Positions 36,107 to 45,482 of a stretch of DNA of 64,000 bases are shown piece by piece; positions within the stretch are counted from its first letter, which is position 1, and each line of letters begins with the position of its first letter. Under the pieces are notes generated by a model. It searched no databases. It was not told the origin of the DNA and saw nothing but the letters and a program-made list of their open reading frames with translations. Both the position numbers and the translations under genes were made by a program. Source of the stretch: Myxococcales bacterium (GTDB taxonomy: Bacteria; Myxococcota_A; Polyangia; Polyangiales; GCA-016699535); assembly GCA_020633325.1 (NCBI GenBank), contig JACKDX010000001.1:1736001-1800000 (forward strand). Direction: 5' to 3'.

Positions 36107-36787
36107 TCACCAAGGCAGACTTTCGCCGTTGCTGTGCCAAAATCCGCCGCTTGTTTCGCTGCGCAGGGCATCGAGACGCTCCAAGATGCCGGTCACCGCC
36201 TCTGGAGGATCCATGCTTCCCTGATGCCCGGTCATCTCGGTGCGCACGAAGCCCGGATGTATCAGCGCCGCCCATATGCCGCGGCTATGAAGGTCTCGCG
36301 CCAGTGAGACCCCCGCCATGTTGACCGCAGCCTTCGACATACGATAGCCGTAATATCCGCCCGAGGTGTTGTCCGCGATGGAACCCATGCGACTCGTGAT
36401 GATCCCAATGCGCGCGCCTTGATTAAAACGGGGAAGCAAGCCTCGGGTAAGCCGTAGCGGCCCAAGTGCGTTGACTTCGAACTGTAGCCTGAGGTCATTA
36501 AAGTCTAGGCTGTCCAGGGTGTCTTTTCGAAGGACACCCGCATTGTGAATCAATAGATCGACACCCGTCCCCTCTAAACGTTTTTGTACCTCGTGCTCGC
36601 ATCGATCCTGAGATACGTCGATGTCCGTCTCGATGCGCACGTCGAGTGCCTGGAGCTCATCACTTGGCTCCCTACAGAGCGCAACCACCGTATCGCCTCG
36701 CTCACGAAGTTGTCGGCAGATTTCTAATCCGAGACCACGGTTTGCCCCGGATACGACCGTCGTCAACACCCGCCTCTGCCGATACAT
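36107..36787 (-). CDS. Short-chain dehydrogenase, catalytic residues intact
   Basis: A 226-residue classical SDR. The cofactor motif is VSGANRGLGLEI (near 12-23), followed by HNAGVLRKD. The catalytic serine is in IITSRMGS and the Tyr/Lys pair in YGYRMSKAA. The pattern is close to CsgA/carbonyl-reductase-like SDRs, where the Gly-Tyr-Arg-Met-Ser-Lys form is common. A TATACT hexamer (36794-36799, minus strand) lies 6 bp before the first ATG. The true start may therefore be the GTG at 36769 or TTG at 36766, which follow AGAGG. The substrate is unknown. Confidence 0.82.
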   Translation of the reverse strand: MYRQRRVLTTVVSGANRGLGLEICRQLRERGDTVVALCREPSDELQALDVRIETDIDVSQDRCEHEVQKRLEGTGVDLLIHNAGVLRKDTLDSLDFNDLRLQFEVNALGPLRLTRGLLPRFNQGARIGIITSRMGSIADNTSGGYYGYRMSKAAVNMAGVSLARDLHSRGIWAALIHPGFVRTEMTGHQGSMDPPEAVTGILERLDALRSETSGGFWHSNGESLPW

Positions 36788-36826
36788 CGTCGCAGTATAA
36801 CGAAATCGGTGCTCCTCGCACAGCCC

Positions 36827-37705
36827 TCAAGCGCGGGGATGATGACGGGCGTGCATTTTGCGCAGATGATCGGCGCGCAAGTGCGTGTAAACTTGCGTCG
36901 TAGTGATATCCGCATGCCCGAGTAAAGTTTGTACGACGCGGAGGTCGGCCCCATTTTCGAGTAAGTGAGTCGCAAAAGAATGCCGCAGGGTGTGGGGTGA
37001 AATGGGCCTATGAATTCCGGCCCTTACAAGATGATATTTAATGCGGTACCACCATGCGACCCGTGTCATCCGTCGCCCGCGTGCCGTGACGAACACTGCG
37101 GATTCCTGGGGACATGCGTATTTCGGCCTCACCTCTGCAAGGTAACGCCTGAGCAGCTCGCGGGCCTGCATGCCGAGAGGTACCAGCCGCTGCTTTTTAC
37201 CCTTCCCGTCGGCCCGCAAATACCCCTGTTCAAGCTCTAGCGCCCCTACGCGAAGGTTCACAAGCTCTGAGACCCGAAGGCCCGCCGCGTACATGGTGTG
37301 CAGCATAGTGGCATCGCGCAGACCGATGGCGGTGCCCGCATCCGGGGTCGCGAGAAGCGTTTTGATTTCTTGCACCGACAATACAGCAGGCAATTTGCGG
37401 CCCAATTTCGGCCCCTCGATAAGAGCAGCCGGGTCATCGAGCATCGCCTTTTCCGCCATCAGAAAGCGGAAGAAGCCTCGAAGGGCTGACAACGCTCGAG
37501 CCTGCGTTCGGGCGCTCTGGCCTTTTTGAGAAAGCGTGATCAAAAAACCCGCGACGTCCGCCGTGCCAAGCACTTGGGGTTTTGCCAGGCGCGGCCCCAC
37601 AAAGCCGCAAAAGGCCCCAAGATCCCGCGCATAGGCATCAAGGGTCGCCGGGCTAAGCCCGCGTTCCACCCGCAGGTGGTCCAAGTAGCGGTCAATCCAA
37701 AGCAT
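36827..37705 (-). CDS. xerD: Tyrosine recombinase, XerD-like
   Basis: A 292-residue site-specific recombinase of the length and domain layout of chromosome-dimer resolvases. The N-terminal DNA-binding core carries the XerC/D-like start (YLDHLRVERGLSPATLDAYARD). The catalytic residues are Arg in YAAGLRVSEL, Lys in GKGKKQRLVP, His/Arg in SPHTLRHSFATHLL, His in LLGHADITTTQ and Tyr in VYTHL. No integrated element, attachment repeat or phage gene lies nearby, so a housekeeping role is more likely than mobile-element integration. XerC versus XerD is not certain without comparison. Confidence 0.85.
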   Translation of the reverse strand: MLWIDRYLDHLRVERGLSPATLDAYARDLGAFCGFVGPRLAKPQVLGTADVAGFLITLSQKGQSARTQARALSALRGFFRFLMAEKAMLDDPAALIEGPKLGRKLPAVLSVQEIKTLLATPDAGTAIGLRDATMLHTMYAAGLRVSELVNLRVGALELEQGYLRADGKGKKQRLVPLGMQARELLRRYLAEVRPKYACPQESAVFVTARGRRMTRVAWWYRIKYHLVRAGIHRPISPHTLRHSFATHLLENGADLRVVQTLLGHADITTTQVYTHLRADHLRKMHARHHPRA

Positions 37706-37734
37706 GGCTGATTCTAGTATTAACCGTTATAATG

Positions 37735-40482
37735 CTAAAAATATTGGTCAAATGATACGTACACGCTGATGGGAGAATAGCGTCGTACTACCTGGCCATC
37801 TCGTACCAACGCATCGTTTTGTCGTGTCAATGGAACCGCCCAGTCGATGGCCAGCACGCCGGGTTGTATGCCGCCGTACTCGTAAAGAAACCGCACCCCC
37901 AGGCCGGCCTCGGCGGCGCCCGACCATGTCTCGCCGTTGGCAGAGCCATACAGAACACCTGAGCCCACGAACCACGCCAGTTCAAGCTCGCGCAGCCATG
38001 CAAGGTGCAAGAGATTCCACGAAAGGTCAGAAATCGCCGTAAAGCGATGCTCCAGTACCAAGAACCCACGCGCATCTCCCAAGAGTTCATCCGTTTGAAA
38101 GGCCCGCAGCAGGAACCGGCCGCCCAATGCTTGCCGGTCTGCATCGAGTACCGGATGCAGCGTGCCTGCCACCCCGCCCACGATCACCACCGTATTTTTC
38201 AGCCCCAGCGGGAAGGTCAGGTTGCCGCGTATGCCGCTGCTGACGGTGAGACCGAACCCTCCTTGGTCTTTGCCCACACCGCTAAGACTCACCGAAGTCG
38301 CCAACGAGCTGCCGCTTCGGGGATCGACCAAGTAGCGACGGGTGTTGATCGAGGCCCCGAGCCCGACCGTGCCTCGCCACCCGCCCTGTGCTTTGTCGGA
38401 AAAATCGCTATGAAGCCTTGATAAACCTAACGAGCCTGAGATTGTCCCCGAGCGGCGATTGTCGTGAACCTTGGGTCCAAAGCCGTGCTCGTACCTCACC
38501 GAGCCCCCAGTTGAAGCCGGGTCGGTGCCCAATCGAAAACCCACTCCGTCTTCCAAATTGTAGCGCTTTCGCAGCCCGAAATCGACAAATCCTTGCACGC
38601 GATAGTCAGGCAGGAGCACGTCGAAGGCAAATGCCTGTAAGAGCGGGGGCCGCCACGGATGACTGCTGGCATCATCGTGCCGGGGATGGCTCGGGGAGAG
38701 CTCGGAGCTTTGAGACAACTTATGATACGGGTCCAGCTCCGCATCCTCGAGCGGCGCATCGCTAAAAAGCTCGGCGCTTCCGGAGGCAGTATCCCCCGCC
38801 CATACGCCATATATATCGTTGCCGTCAGCATCGGTGACCTTGACGTCAACCGGCTCGGGACGATACGCGCCATCCCTAAACACTTGAACACGATGGCGGT
38901 ATCGGCCATCCTTTAAACGCACGGATTGCGCATGGCCCAAGCGGTAGTTAACAGGACGCAGCGGATACGTTAGCCAAATGGGAAGCCGTTCTTTTGCTCT
39001 CGGCGCGACCTGTAGCAACGCGCGCCGAACGCTCTCTTTGGTATCGCGCGCCTTCATCACGAAGCGTGAAAACTCCCGACGACTGAGCAAGAGACGTGCG
39101 TTTTCGAGCACCTTCGCGCCGTGTGCCCAGGGCATGCGGGCCCTTTCGGGATCGTCGCGAAAGGGGCTCAGCTCGCCGGGACTAAAGTAGACTTCCTCAA
39201 AGGCGATTTGTGGTGCATAGAGCAGTTGGTCGACAGCGGGATGAAACCCGGCAAACCCTATCAAGTCATTAGGGCGCTCTACCGTGCCGTCATGCTTCGC
39301 CTCGTAAAATGCGTTGAGAACGCGGGCTCGCAGTTCCCGGGCCCATGCCCTATCCCGCGTAGCCTCCAGTCGGTCGGACCATGGCTCGACCGCATGCTGA
39401 AACAAGACTTGCCTCAACGCACTTTGATGAAAGGCCAGCGCTTGCCGAATGGGAAATATCTCAAATAGGCGGTCCGAAACCAGCACTACGCCAGGCGCGG
39501 TCCCGACGAGCTCGGTGCGTGAAGGCACCTCCAGCACATCAAAATCGCGGGGGCTTGGCAGCCTCAGGCGATTGAGCGTTCCGCATACTTCGTCAAGCGC
39601 GTCCCGTATCCTGCCCACGGTATCGATCCGCACAAGATCGACGAGACCTGCCTCCCCCGGCGCATGCGATGGCGGGGGACGATACGGCATCTTGGAAGAG
39701 ATAAAGCGCATTCGGCAGCCCGACGCGGTTACCGCCAACCGGTGCAACGTCGGAGCGATCACGAAAGGCAAATAATCCCCTCGCGCGCGCACATCGGCAA
39801 AGTTGCGAAACAAGCGGCCGTGCGCATAGATATCGCTGGGCTCGGACGTTCGAAGGCTGACGTGATGGGATGCCGCGGGCGCTAAGTCTCCGGCCCGATC
39901 CAACACCAAAGGATACCAGGGTGCGGCCAGAGAAAGCTGGCTGCGGGAGTTACCCAAACGCCCAAATCTTTCAGGAAGATATAGCTCGAACTTTAGGTCG
40001 ATTCTAACATGACGACCTTCCCGGCCTACGCCGAGCGGTATGGTGATCTCGGCCCCGGCCTTGTCGGCCCCAAGGGGGCCATGCGGCGGCGCGCTATGCC
40101 ACGTCCAATGCACAGGCGAGCCATCGACTGTGAGGTCATCGACGCGCACTCGGCCACGGTCTATCTCGCCCGGGTAGATCCAGCGTGCATTGATATCGTT
40201 GAGTCCTGAGGGTACGTGCTCCAGCCGCTTCGCATAGAACCACAGGCGCAGTGTGGTCTGGTCGATTGGAACCTCGAGCTCGATGCGTTCGGTTACCCGT
40301 AGGGTAGCATCCTCTCTGTGCACACGAGCTGCCAGCACATACGTGGCAGAGTCCAGTGCCATGGCATCGTCTGTGCTCATGACCCATGCCACGACGAACA
40401 GCGCCAGGAGGACCCGCATAACTGATAGAGATATGGCCCGCCACGCTCGCAAGAAGCCCCGCCGTTTCACAAACTGCCCCAT
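37735..40482 (-). CDS. Omp85-like outer-membrane barrel with M1-peptidase-like N-terminal region
   Basis: This ~915-residue protein has a signal peptide (VMRVLLALFVVAWVM). The first ~250 mature residues resemble the beta domain of M1 aminopeptidases (VTERIELEVPIDQTTLRLWFYAKRLEHVP in overlapping pieces). The next region, where M1 enzymes have HExxH, reads AFHQSALRQVLFQHA, so no zinc site is seen. The C-terminal ~280 residues are an Omp85/surface-antigen barrel, with LGGRFLLRAFQTDELLGD and a final aromatic strand (YVSFDQYF), the usual barrel insertion signal. Starts at 40503, 40482 and 40419 are all possible. It is divergent from the amidotransferase-like gene. Secretion or surface display is a guess. 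Confidence 0.75.
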   Translation of the reverse strand: MGQFVKRRGFLRAWRAISLSVMRVLLALFVVAWVMSTDDAMALDSATYVLAARVHREDATLRVTERIELEVPIDQTTLRLWFYAKRLEHVPSGLNDINARWIYPGEIDRGRVRVDDLTVDGSPVHWTWHSAPPHGPLGADKAGAEITIPLGVGREGRHVRIDLKFELYLPERFGRLGNSRSQLSLAAPWYPLVLDRAGDLAPAASHHVSLRTSEPSDIYAHGRLFRNFADVRARGDYLPFVIAPTLHRLAVTASGCRMRFISSKMPYRPPPSHAPGEAGLVDLVRIDTVGRIRDALDEVCGTLNRLRLPSPRDFDVLEVPSRTELVGTAPGVVLVSDRLFEIFPIRQALAFHQSALRQVLFQHAVEPWSDRLEATRDRAWARELRARVLNAFYEAKHDGTVERPNDLIGFAGFHPAVDQLLYAPQIAFEEVYFSPGELSPFRDDPERARMPWAHGAKVLENARLLLSRREFSRFVMKARDTKESVRRALLQVAPRAKERLPIWLTYPLRPVNYRLGHAQSVRLKDGRYRHRVQVFRDGAYRPEPVDVKVTDADGNDIYGVWAGDTASGSAELFSDAPLEDAELDPYHKLSQSSELSPSHPRHDDASSHPWRPPLLQAFAFDVLLPDYRVQGFVDFGLRKRYNLEDGVGFRLGTDPASTGGSVRYEHGFGPKVHDNRRSGTISGSLGLSRLHSDFSDKAQGGWRGTVGLGASINTRRYLVDPRSGSSLATSVSLSGVGKDQGGFGLTVSSGIRGNLTFPLGLKNTVVIVGGVAGTLHPVLDADRQALGGRFLLRAFQTDELLGDARGFLVLEHRFTAISDLSWNLLHLAWLRELELAWFVGSGVLYGSANGETWSGAAEAGLGVRFLYEYGGIQPGVLAIDWAVPLTRQNDALVRDGQVVRRYSPISVYVSFDQYF

Positions 40483-40557
40483 GTTCGATGAGGCGGGGCA
40501 CAATCCCTGACCAATGCGAAGAAACGGTGTAGGCTAGATACGAGCTGGGTAGAGTCT

Positions 40558-41361
40558 ATGGGTCGAATACTTGGATACATGGCACGCGCTTCGAGTCGAT
40601 TCAGCCAGGCGCTTGAGCATGAGCCGCTTGAAGCAACCTTGGTGTCTTTAGGCACGGTTCCTTACGGATGGGGTGTGGGTTTCTATCACGGCGATGAGGT
40701 CCTTCACATCAAGCGCCCTCACTCTGAAGACGTGCAGTTCAACTGGCAGAACGCTATAGCAGACATTGTGTCCGATTGCGTGGTTGCGCATGTGCGGGAG
40801 CCGAGCATAGGAGCATTCCGCGCAGAAAATACGCACCCCTTTCGCATGCGACAGTGGCTGTTCGCTCATGCGGGCATATTACGGGGATTCGATGAGGCCC
40901 GGTCCACGCTGACTTCCGCGCTTCCCGATTTTCTTCGGCACAACATCCGAGGTGAGACAGACAGCGAGATCTTCTTTCATATGATTCTCGCCGAACTCTT
41001 TGCTCAGGGGCAACTCGATGTTCGCGATCCAGCGCCCACCGATGTGATTGCAGCCGTGAGGACGGCCAGAGAGCGCCTAAACGACGTGTCACCCTCTCAG
41101 TCGGAACCGCATGTGCTCAATATCGTGCTCACCAATGGACGACAGATGCTTGTCGTGCATCAAGGCCCACCGGTTGCGTTTGTGCAAAGGCAACCTCATA
41201 CAGTTGAGCGTTCATCTTCCGCGTTGAAACACAGCCCGGCTCCCGACTATGTGCTCGCCGCCTGCGGGCTCACGGAGTTGCCCCCGGGATATGCGGCAGT
41301 CCCCGACCACCACGTGCTAGCCATCGATCGCGATTTGCGCGTATCTTTGCATCCTCTTTAA
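40558..41361 (+). CDS. Class II glutamine amidotransferase homologue without catalytic Cys
   Basis: This 267-residue protein has the GATase type-2 (YafJ-like) fold pattern: a start resembling MCRILGY, then VVAHVREPSIGAF with the glutamine-binding Arg, ENTHPFRMRQWLFAHAG, and later RDLRVSLHP. The nucleophile that should be residue 2 is Gly (codon GGT). The oxyanion Asn of the usual FAHNG is Ala. No in-frame ATG, GTG or TTG upstream restores a Cys. It should therefore not hydrolyse glutamine, but could bind a ligand or act as a scaffold. The stop shares a base with the next ATG (TAATG), coupling it to the 1373-residue protein. Confidence 0.78.
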   Translation: MGRILGYMARASSRFSQALEHEPLEATLVSLGTVPYGWGVGFYHGDEVLHIKRPHSEDVQFNWQNAIADIVSDCVVAHVREPSIGAFRAENTHPFRMRQWLFAHAGILRGFDEARSTLTSALPDFLRHNIRGETDSEIFFHMILAELFAQGQLDVRDPAPTDVIAAVRTARERLNDVSPSQSEPHVLNIVLTNGRQMLVVHQGPPVAFVQRQPHTVERSSSALKHSPAPDYVLAACGLTELPPGYAAVPDHHVLAIDRDLRVSLHPL

Positions 41362-44300
41362 TGCACCTGTCGTCAACACTCGTTGTGCATCCATTGGCCA
41401 GGCTTTTGTGTGATCTGGCAGCCCGCCAGGCTACTGGCAGCGTGTGCATCGGCAACCGAACGGTAGTGCTAAGACAAGGCAGCATCTCGGACGTGCAAGC
41501 GGCGGACGAGGATGTCGCTTTTGAGTACTTCGTTGAGCAAAGCGGACGCTTGGAGACGCAACGGCTCGAACGGGTGAAGAAGCAAGCGAACGAATATCAG
41601 CTTAGCTTTGAGGCCACCATTGTCCAACATCGCGACTTGCACGCGGTTCTTGGAACACTGTGGCGCGCGATGTGGTGCGAGCGACTGGCGCACGGACTCC
41701 GCATGAGCTGGAACGTTGATCCCGACAGCATTCAGTTTCTGCCTTACGCTCCGAAATCCACGCTCGACCAACGAGCCGGCCTGGTTGGTCTTTTGCTCGA
41801 TGCCCTGAGCCATCTGGCGGCGAACGAGGATGCAGACGGTATCGGACGGCTGCTTCGCTGCCCCGTAGAGTGGCAGCAAGGATCAGCGGCCGACCAAGCG
41901 CAGAGTTGGGCACAGTTGGATCTCGACGACGCAAAGACCACCGTCTTGGAGATCTTGGAAAAGCGGCCGGGCTTTGCGCCAAGACTAATGGCACTGGCGC
42001 AAACTGGACATCTCACGCTTCTGCCGCCCGAATCGCCATTTGTCGAGGAGCCGGAACCTCTGCCGAACACACTCTCGAACACGCTCGCGACAAAGCACAC
42101 TACCGTAACGATAGATGCCCGGCGCCTATCATCATACTACGAGCACCCAAAGTCCGAGGCCGCCTCGTATGGAGGGCGGTCACAGCGCCTGTCCTCGATG
42201 ATCCCCGGCGATGATCTACGTCTGCGCCCTCTTTCGCCTCCCAGCATAGACTATAGCGATCCCCTCGAGGACATCGAGCGCAGGCTTAACCATCCATCAC
42301 TATCTCCACAGGAACGCGCCTTATTATGGTGTCAGGCTGGCAATATGTGGAAAGACCGGTTCGCGTCGATGACCGAAGCGTTCCGGTGCTACCGCGAAGC
42401 AACCGCAGCAGACCCGGGCGATCTCGCCGGATGCGAGGCTGCCATTGCACATGCCGACGCGCTTGGAGAACAAGCATTGGCCCTAAGCTACGCAGAAACA
42501 ACGCTGCGCCATGCAAAAGCGGAGACACGCCAGCAAGCGCTTCGTAACTTGGCCTCTTACGCCCTGCGTGCCCGTTCGATGGATCAAGCATTGACGTCCT
42601 CCGAGCAGCTGCTCCGTTCGCCGAGCGGCGAGACCCGAGACTTCGAACTCGCTGCGCGAATACTCGCAGAGGCCGGTACCATCGATCACGTTCGCGCATT
42701 TTCAGACGCGGTATCCATGGCCGCTCATACATGGATCGACACCGCGCCCGAACGCGCGCTGGCGACCTATGCGTGGGCCTTTCAGCTGTGCCCGATTTCC
42801 GATCTCATCCACTTGGAATACTGCGCGCTTCTGTGCGACATGCATCGTGAAGACGCAGTGCCCATCGTGAACGAGTGGCACCGCCAGGCGCTTGCGGGAA
42901 ACTCAGGTAGCCTGCCGCCGTTCGAGACTGACGCGTCTGCGGCGAGACAGATTTTTGGAAAACGTGGCGCCCTTGGAACTCTTGAAGCCGAACGCCGTTT
43001 GGACGAACTTCGCGCACTCCGTCCGTTGTTCCTCGACAGTCCTCCGTATCTTTCTGCGATTGCCGATTTCGCCAGTCAACTGGGTCGCATCGACCTAGTC
43101 AAGGACGCTGCGGAGACCTGGTGCGACCTGGCTCCCTGGGACAGCCAAGCAGCGGTGCTGCGTCTTTTAGCCACTTGCAACATGGAAGATCAAAAAGCCA
43201 TCACTGCGGCGGCAAAGGATTTGCTCATAACAGCAGCCCCTTGTGACCAGTTGCTTCCGCCTTTGGAAGTTGCAATCCGGAAGCTCGTTCAGATGTCCGC
43301 CCTTGAGCCCGCAATGGCACTGGGCGGACACATACTTGAGCATATCGGGCTCCCGAGCCTCCGGCGCGCCCACGCCCACGGAATGGTGTCGTTGCTGACC
43401 GAGTTGGGCGCCCATCACGGCAACCGTCGCTTGCTCTTAATGCTTCACGATCAAGAAACCTGGAACGCGAACGCGCACAACTCGGAGCTTCATCTACTCG
43501 CGATCAGCGATCTTTATCGTGAAGCAGGCGACATCAGCGGCGAGGTGCGGGCCCTCTTACGCCGCGTGCAGGCACGAGTCAGTGATAGGGAAGCCTTTTT
43601 GAGGCTGTTTGAACTCTACTCAAGCGCGGGCAGAACGGGGTCCATCAAAACGCTCTGGAGTAGCCGAAAGCAAAGCGTCACCTCAAAACAAGAACGATGG
43701 AGATGCTTGCTGGATCTAGCAGCGCTTGCTTACTACCAGGAACGGGACACCGCTTCCGCTTGCAAATATCTTCGGGAGATATCAGCAGATGGCGATCAGC
43801 AGGGCATGTTTGTCGCCGCTGATGCACTGATTGTCATTGGCCAACCTCAGGCCGCCATAGAGCTCTTGATTCACACGCCCCACGCGAGCCCCCGAACCGC
43901 CGTCGAGTGTCATAAGAAGGCTGCAGCCATCGCGGAATTTCACCTCGCCGACCTTGATCTCGGGCGAGACATTATTGCTAGCGGGATTCTTCTCACATGG
44001 GACAGCTCTCTGATTCCGATTTTCGAACGACTTGCCATAGCCAGCAATGACGTGCAGCAGGCAAAATCCCTGTACGATTCGCTGGCTCAGCATGCGGGCG
44101 GTCGGCATAGCCGCCGCGCGATTTTCTACCGTGCTGCGCGCTTTTTTGAATTGGCGGGAGAGGTAGGAAGCGCGTTCGATTCGTATCTATCTGCTTTTGA
44201 GCAACGGCCCATCAATGGCGTAATTTTTCGTTCTCTCGTGCGGCTAGCCCCTCAACAAAGCTCCAATCGCGACGTCGTGCGCGCGTATCGTCTACTTGCC

Positions 44301-45482
44301 CAGCATAGCCATCATGAAGAAGAACGGGTCTGGGCCACTCATAAGGCTGACGAGCTCGCAGCTTCCACACCACCATCTGTTGGTGCCCGAGAGCCCCTGA
44401 CCACGCCGCCAGCAGAAAACCGCCGGCGTTCTATCGTCACGCTTGATCAACGGGATCCCATGGGACCACTCGTTGAGCGGTTACGGCGAGACCCGACGGA
44501 CTTGGATGCGCTGAGGTCCATCGACCACCTCGGGGCGGCTCACGCGCCTTCGTTGTGGGATGTGGCCCGGGAGATTCTGGCGTTAGGTGCGCCTGATACC
44601 GCCCTCCTCCCCTCAAGCGGTAGTGATGCCAAGCTTGATCCCGATAGCGTGGACCGCCTTATCCACTCTGAGGCAGATCTTCAGACTTTGGCCGTTCTTG
44701 AACGTGTTTGGCTCGGCGCAAACCCAAGATTTCGGCACACGCTCTCACAATGCGGCTTGCGCGAAAGTGATCGGCTCTCTCCTCTCGAAGCCCCCATGGC
44801 GTTGAGTAGAGCGTACATGAAGGCAAACCGAGTGCTGGGAACCCCCTATCCTCTTCTCTACAGCAAGAAGAACGGCAGCGACGACATCAAGGTACTGCCC
44901 ACCCACCCCCCTTCGATCATGTGCGGGAACCAACTGGAGCTGGACGAGCAGTCGCTGAGCTTTCGGTTGGGGGCTGCGCTTGAGCTTGCGCGACCCGGGC
45001 CGGTTCTCATGGGCGTGTTGCCCGCGATTGACGGTGAAGCGCTGATGGATGGAATCGTCGCAGCCTTCGGCGACGTTCGGCAACGGCCGCCTCGCAAGGA
45101 AGCTGCGGTTATCGGGGCGGAACTCTGGGAAATCATGCCCAAACGTGATCAAGACTGGATTCGCAAGCAACTAGCCCTCCTTGCGGAGACGCCAACGTAT
45201 GACGCCGTTCGCCATCAGGTGCTGCTCTCGGCTCTTAAAGCGGGGCTCATTGTGTGTGATAGCGTGACAGTAGCGCTGCGAAACCTGCAATACTTGGGTG
45301 AGCCGCTGGGCGGCATCGCCATTCGCACGTTAGAAGATCTCAAGAATGCCTGCCAGAAGAGGCCATTGGTCAAGGACTTCCTATATTTCACGCTCTCGGA
45401 CGCCTATCTTGCGATCAGACGACCGACCGCTACTAACAATGACCTTGACCGCAGCACGCCGCCACTTCCGCATTCCCACTAA
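41361..45482 (+). CDS. Giant PATAN/TPR-like protein coupled to the amidotransferase homologue
   Basis: A 1373-residue soluble protein without a signal or membrane segment. The first ~120 residues (LVVHPLARLLCDLAARQATG, GNRTVVLRQGSISDVQ) match the DUF4388/PATAN pattern. Most of the rest is alpha-helical with TPR-like pairs, clearest near 310-480 (LWCQAGNMWKDRFASMTEAF, EQALALSYAETTLRHAK) and 730-990. The last ~350 residues are helical without recognised domains. PATAN-TPR proteins in myxobacteria are thought to act as adaptors in signalling or motility. Translation is coupled to the upstream gene, so the two probably work together. The 3' end overlaps the convergent lipoprotein gene by 50 bp. 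Confidence 0.72.
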   Translation: MHLSSTLVVHPLARLLCDLAARQATGSVCIGNRTVVLRQGSISDVQAADEDVAFEYFVEQSGRLETQRLERVKKQANEYQLSFEATIVQHRDLHAVLGTLWRAMWCERLAHGLRMSWNVDPDSIQFLPYAPKSTLDQRAGLVGLLLDALSHLAANEDADGIGRLLRCPVEWQQGSAADQAQSWAQLDLDDAKTTVLEILEKRPGFAPRLMALAQTGHLTLLPPESPFVEEPEPLPNTLSNTLATKHTTVTIDARRLSSYYEHPKSEAASYGGRSQRLSSMIPGDDLRLRPLSPPSIDYSDPLEDIERRLNHPSLSPQERALLWCQAGNMWKDRFASMTEAFRCYREATAADPGDLAGCEAAIAHADALGEQALALSYAETTLRHAKAETRQQALRNLASYALRARSMDQALTSSEQLLRSPSGETRDFELAARILAEAGTIDHVRAFSDAVSMAAHTWIDTAPERALATYAWAFQLCPISDLIHLEYCALLCDMHREDAVPIVNEWHRQALAGNSGSLPPFETDASAARQIFGKRGALGTLEAERRLDELRALRPLFLDSPPYLSAIADFASQLGRIDLVKDAAETWCDLAPWDSQAAVLRLLATCNMEDQKAITAAAKDLLITAAPCDQLLPPLEVAIRKLVQMSALEPAMALGGHILEHIGLPSLRRAHAHGMVSLLTELGAHHGNRRLLLMLHDQETWNANAHNSELHLLAISDLYREAGDISGEVRALLRRVQARVSDREAFLRLFELYSSAGRTGSIKTLWSSRKQSVTSKQERWRCLLDLAALAYYQERDTASACKYLREISADGDQQGMFVAADALIVIGQPQAAIELLIHTPHASPRTAVECHKKAAAIAEFHLADLDLGRDIIASGILLTWDSSLIPIFERLAIASNDVQQAKSLYDSLAQHAGGRHSRRAIFYRAARFFELAGEVGSAFDSYLSAFEQRPINGVIFRSLVRLAPQQSSNRDVVRAYRLLAQHSHHEEERVWATHKADELAASTPPSVGAREPLTTPPAENRRRSIVTLDQRDPMGPLVERLRRDPTDLDALRSIDHLGAAHAPSLWDVAREILALGAPDTALLPSSGSDAKLDPDSVDRLIHSEADLQTLAVLERVWLGANPRFRHTLSQCGLRESDRLSPLEAPMALSRAYMKANRVLGTPYPLLYSKKNGSDDIKVLPTHPPSIMCGNQLELDEQSLSFRLGAALELARPGPVLMGVLPAIDGEALMDGIVAAFGDVRQRPPRKEAAVIGAELWEIMPKRDQDWIRKQLALLAETPTYDAVRHQVLLSALKAGLIVCDSVTVALRNLQYLGEPLGGIAIRTLEDLKNACQKRPLVKDFLYFTLSDAYLAIRRPTATNNDLDRSTPPLPHSH

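Noticed and set aside
36827..37705. XerD-like gene as sign of a mobile element
   Set aside because: No attachment repeats, phage or transposon genes surround it; length and motifs fit a housekeeping recombinase.
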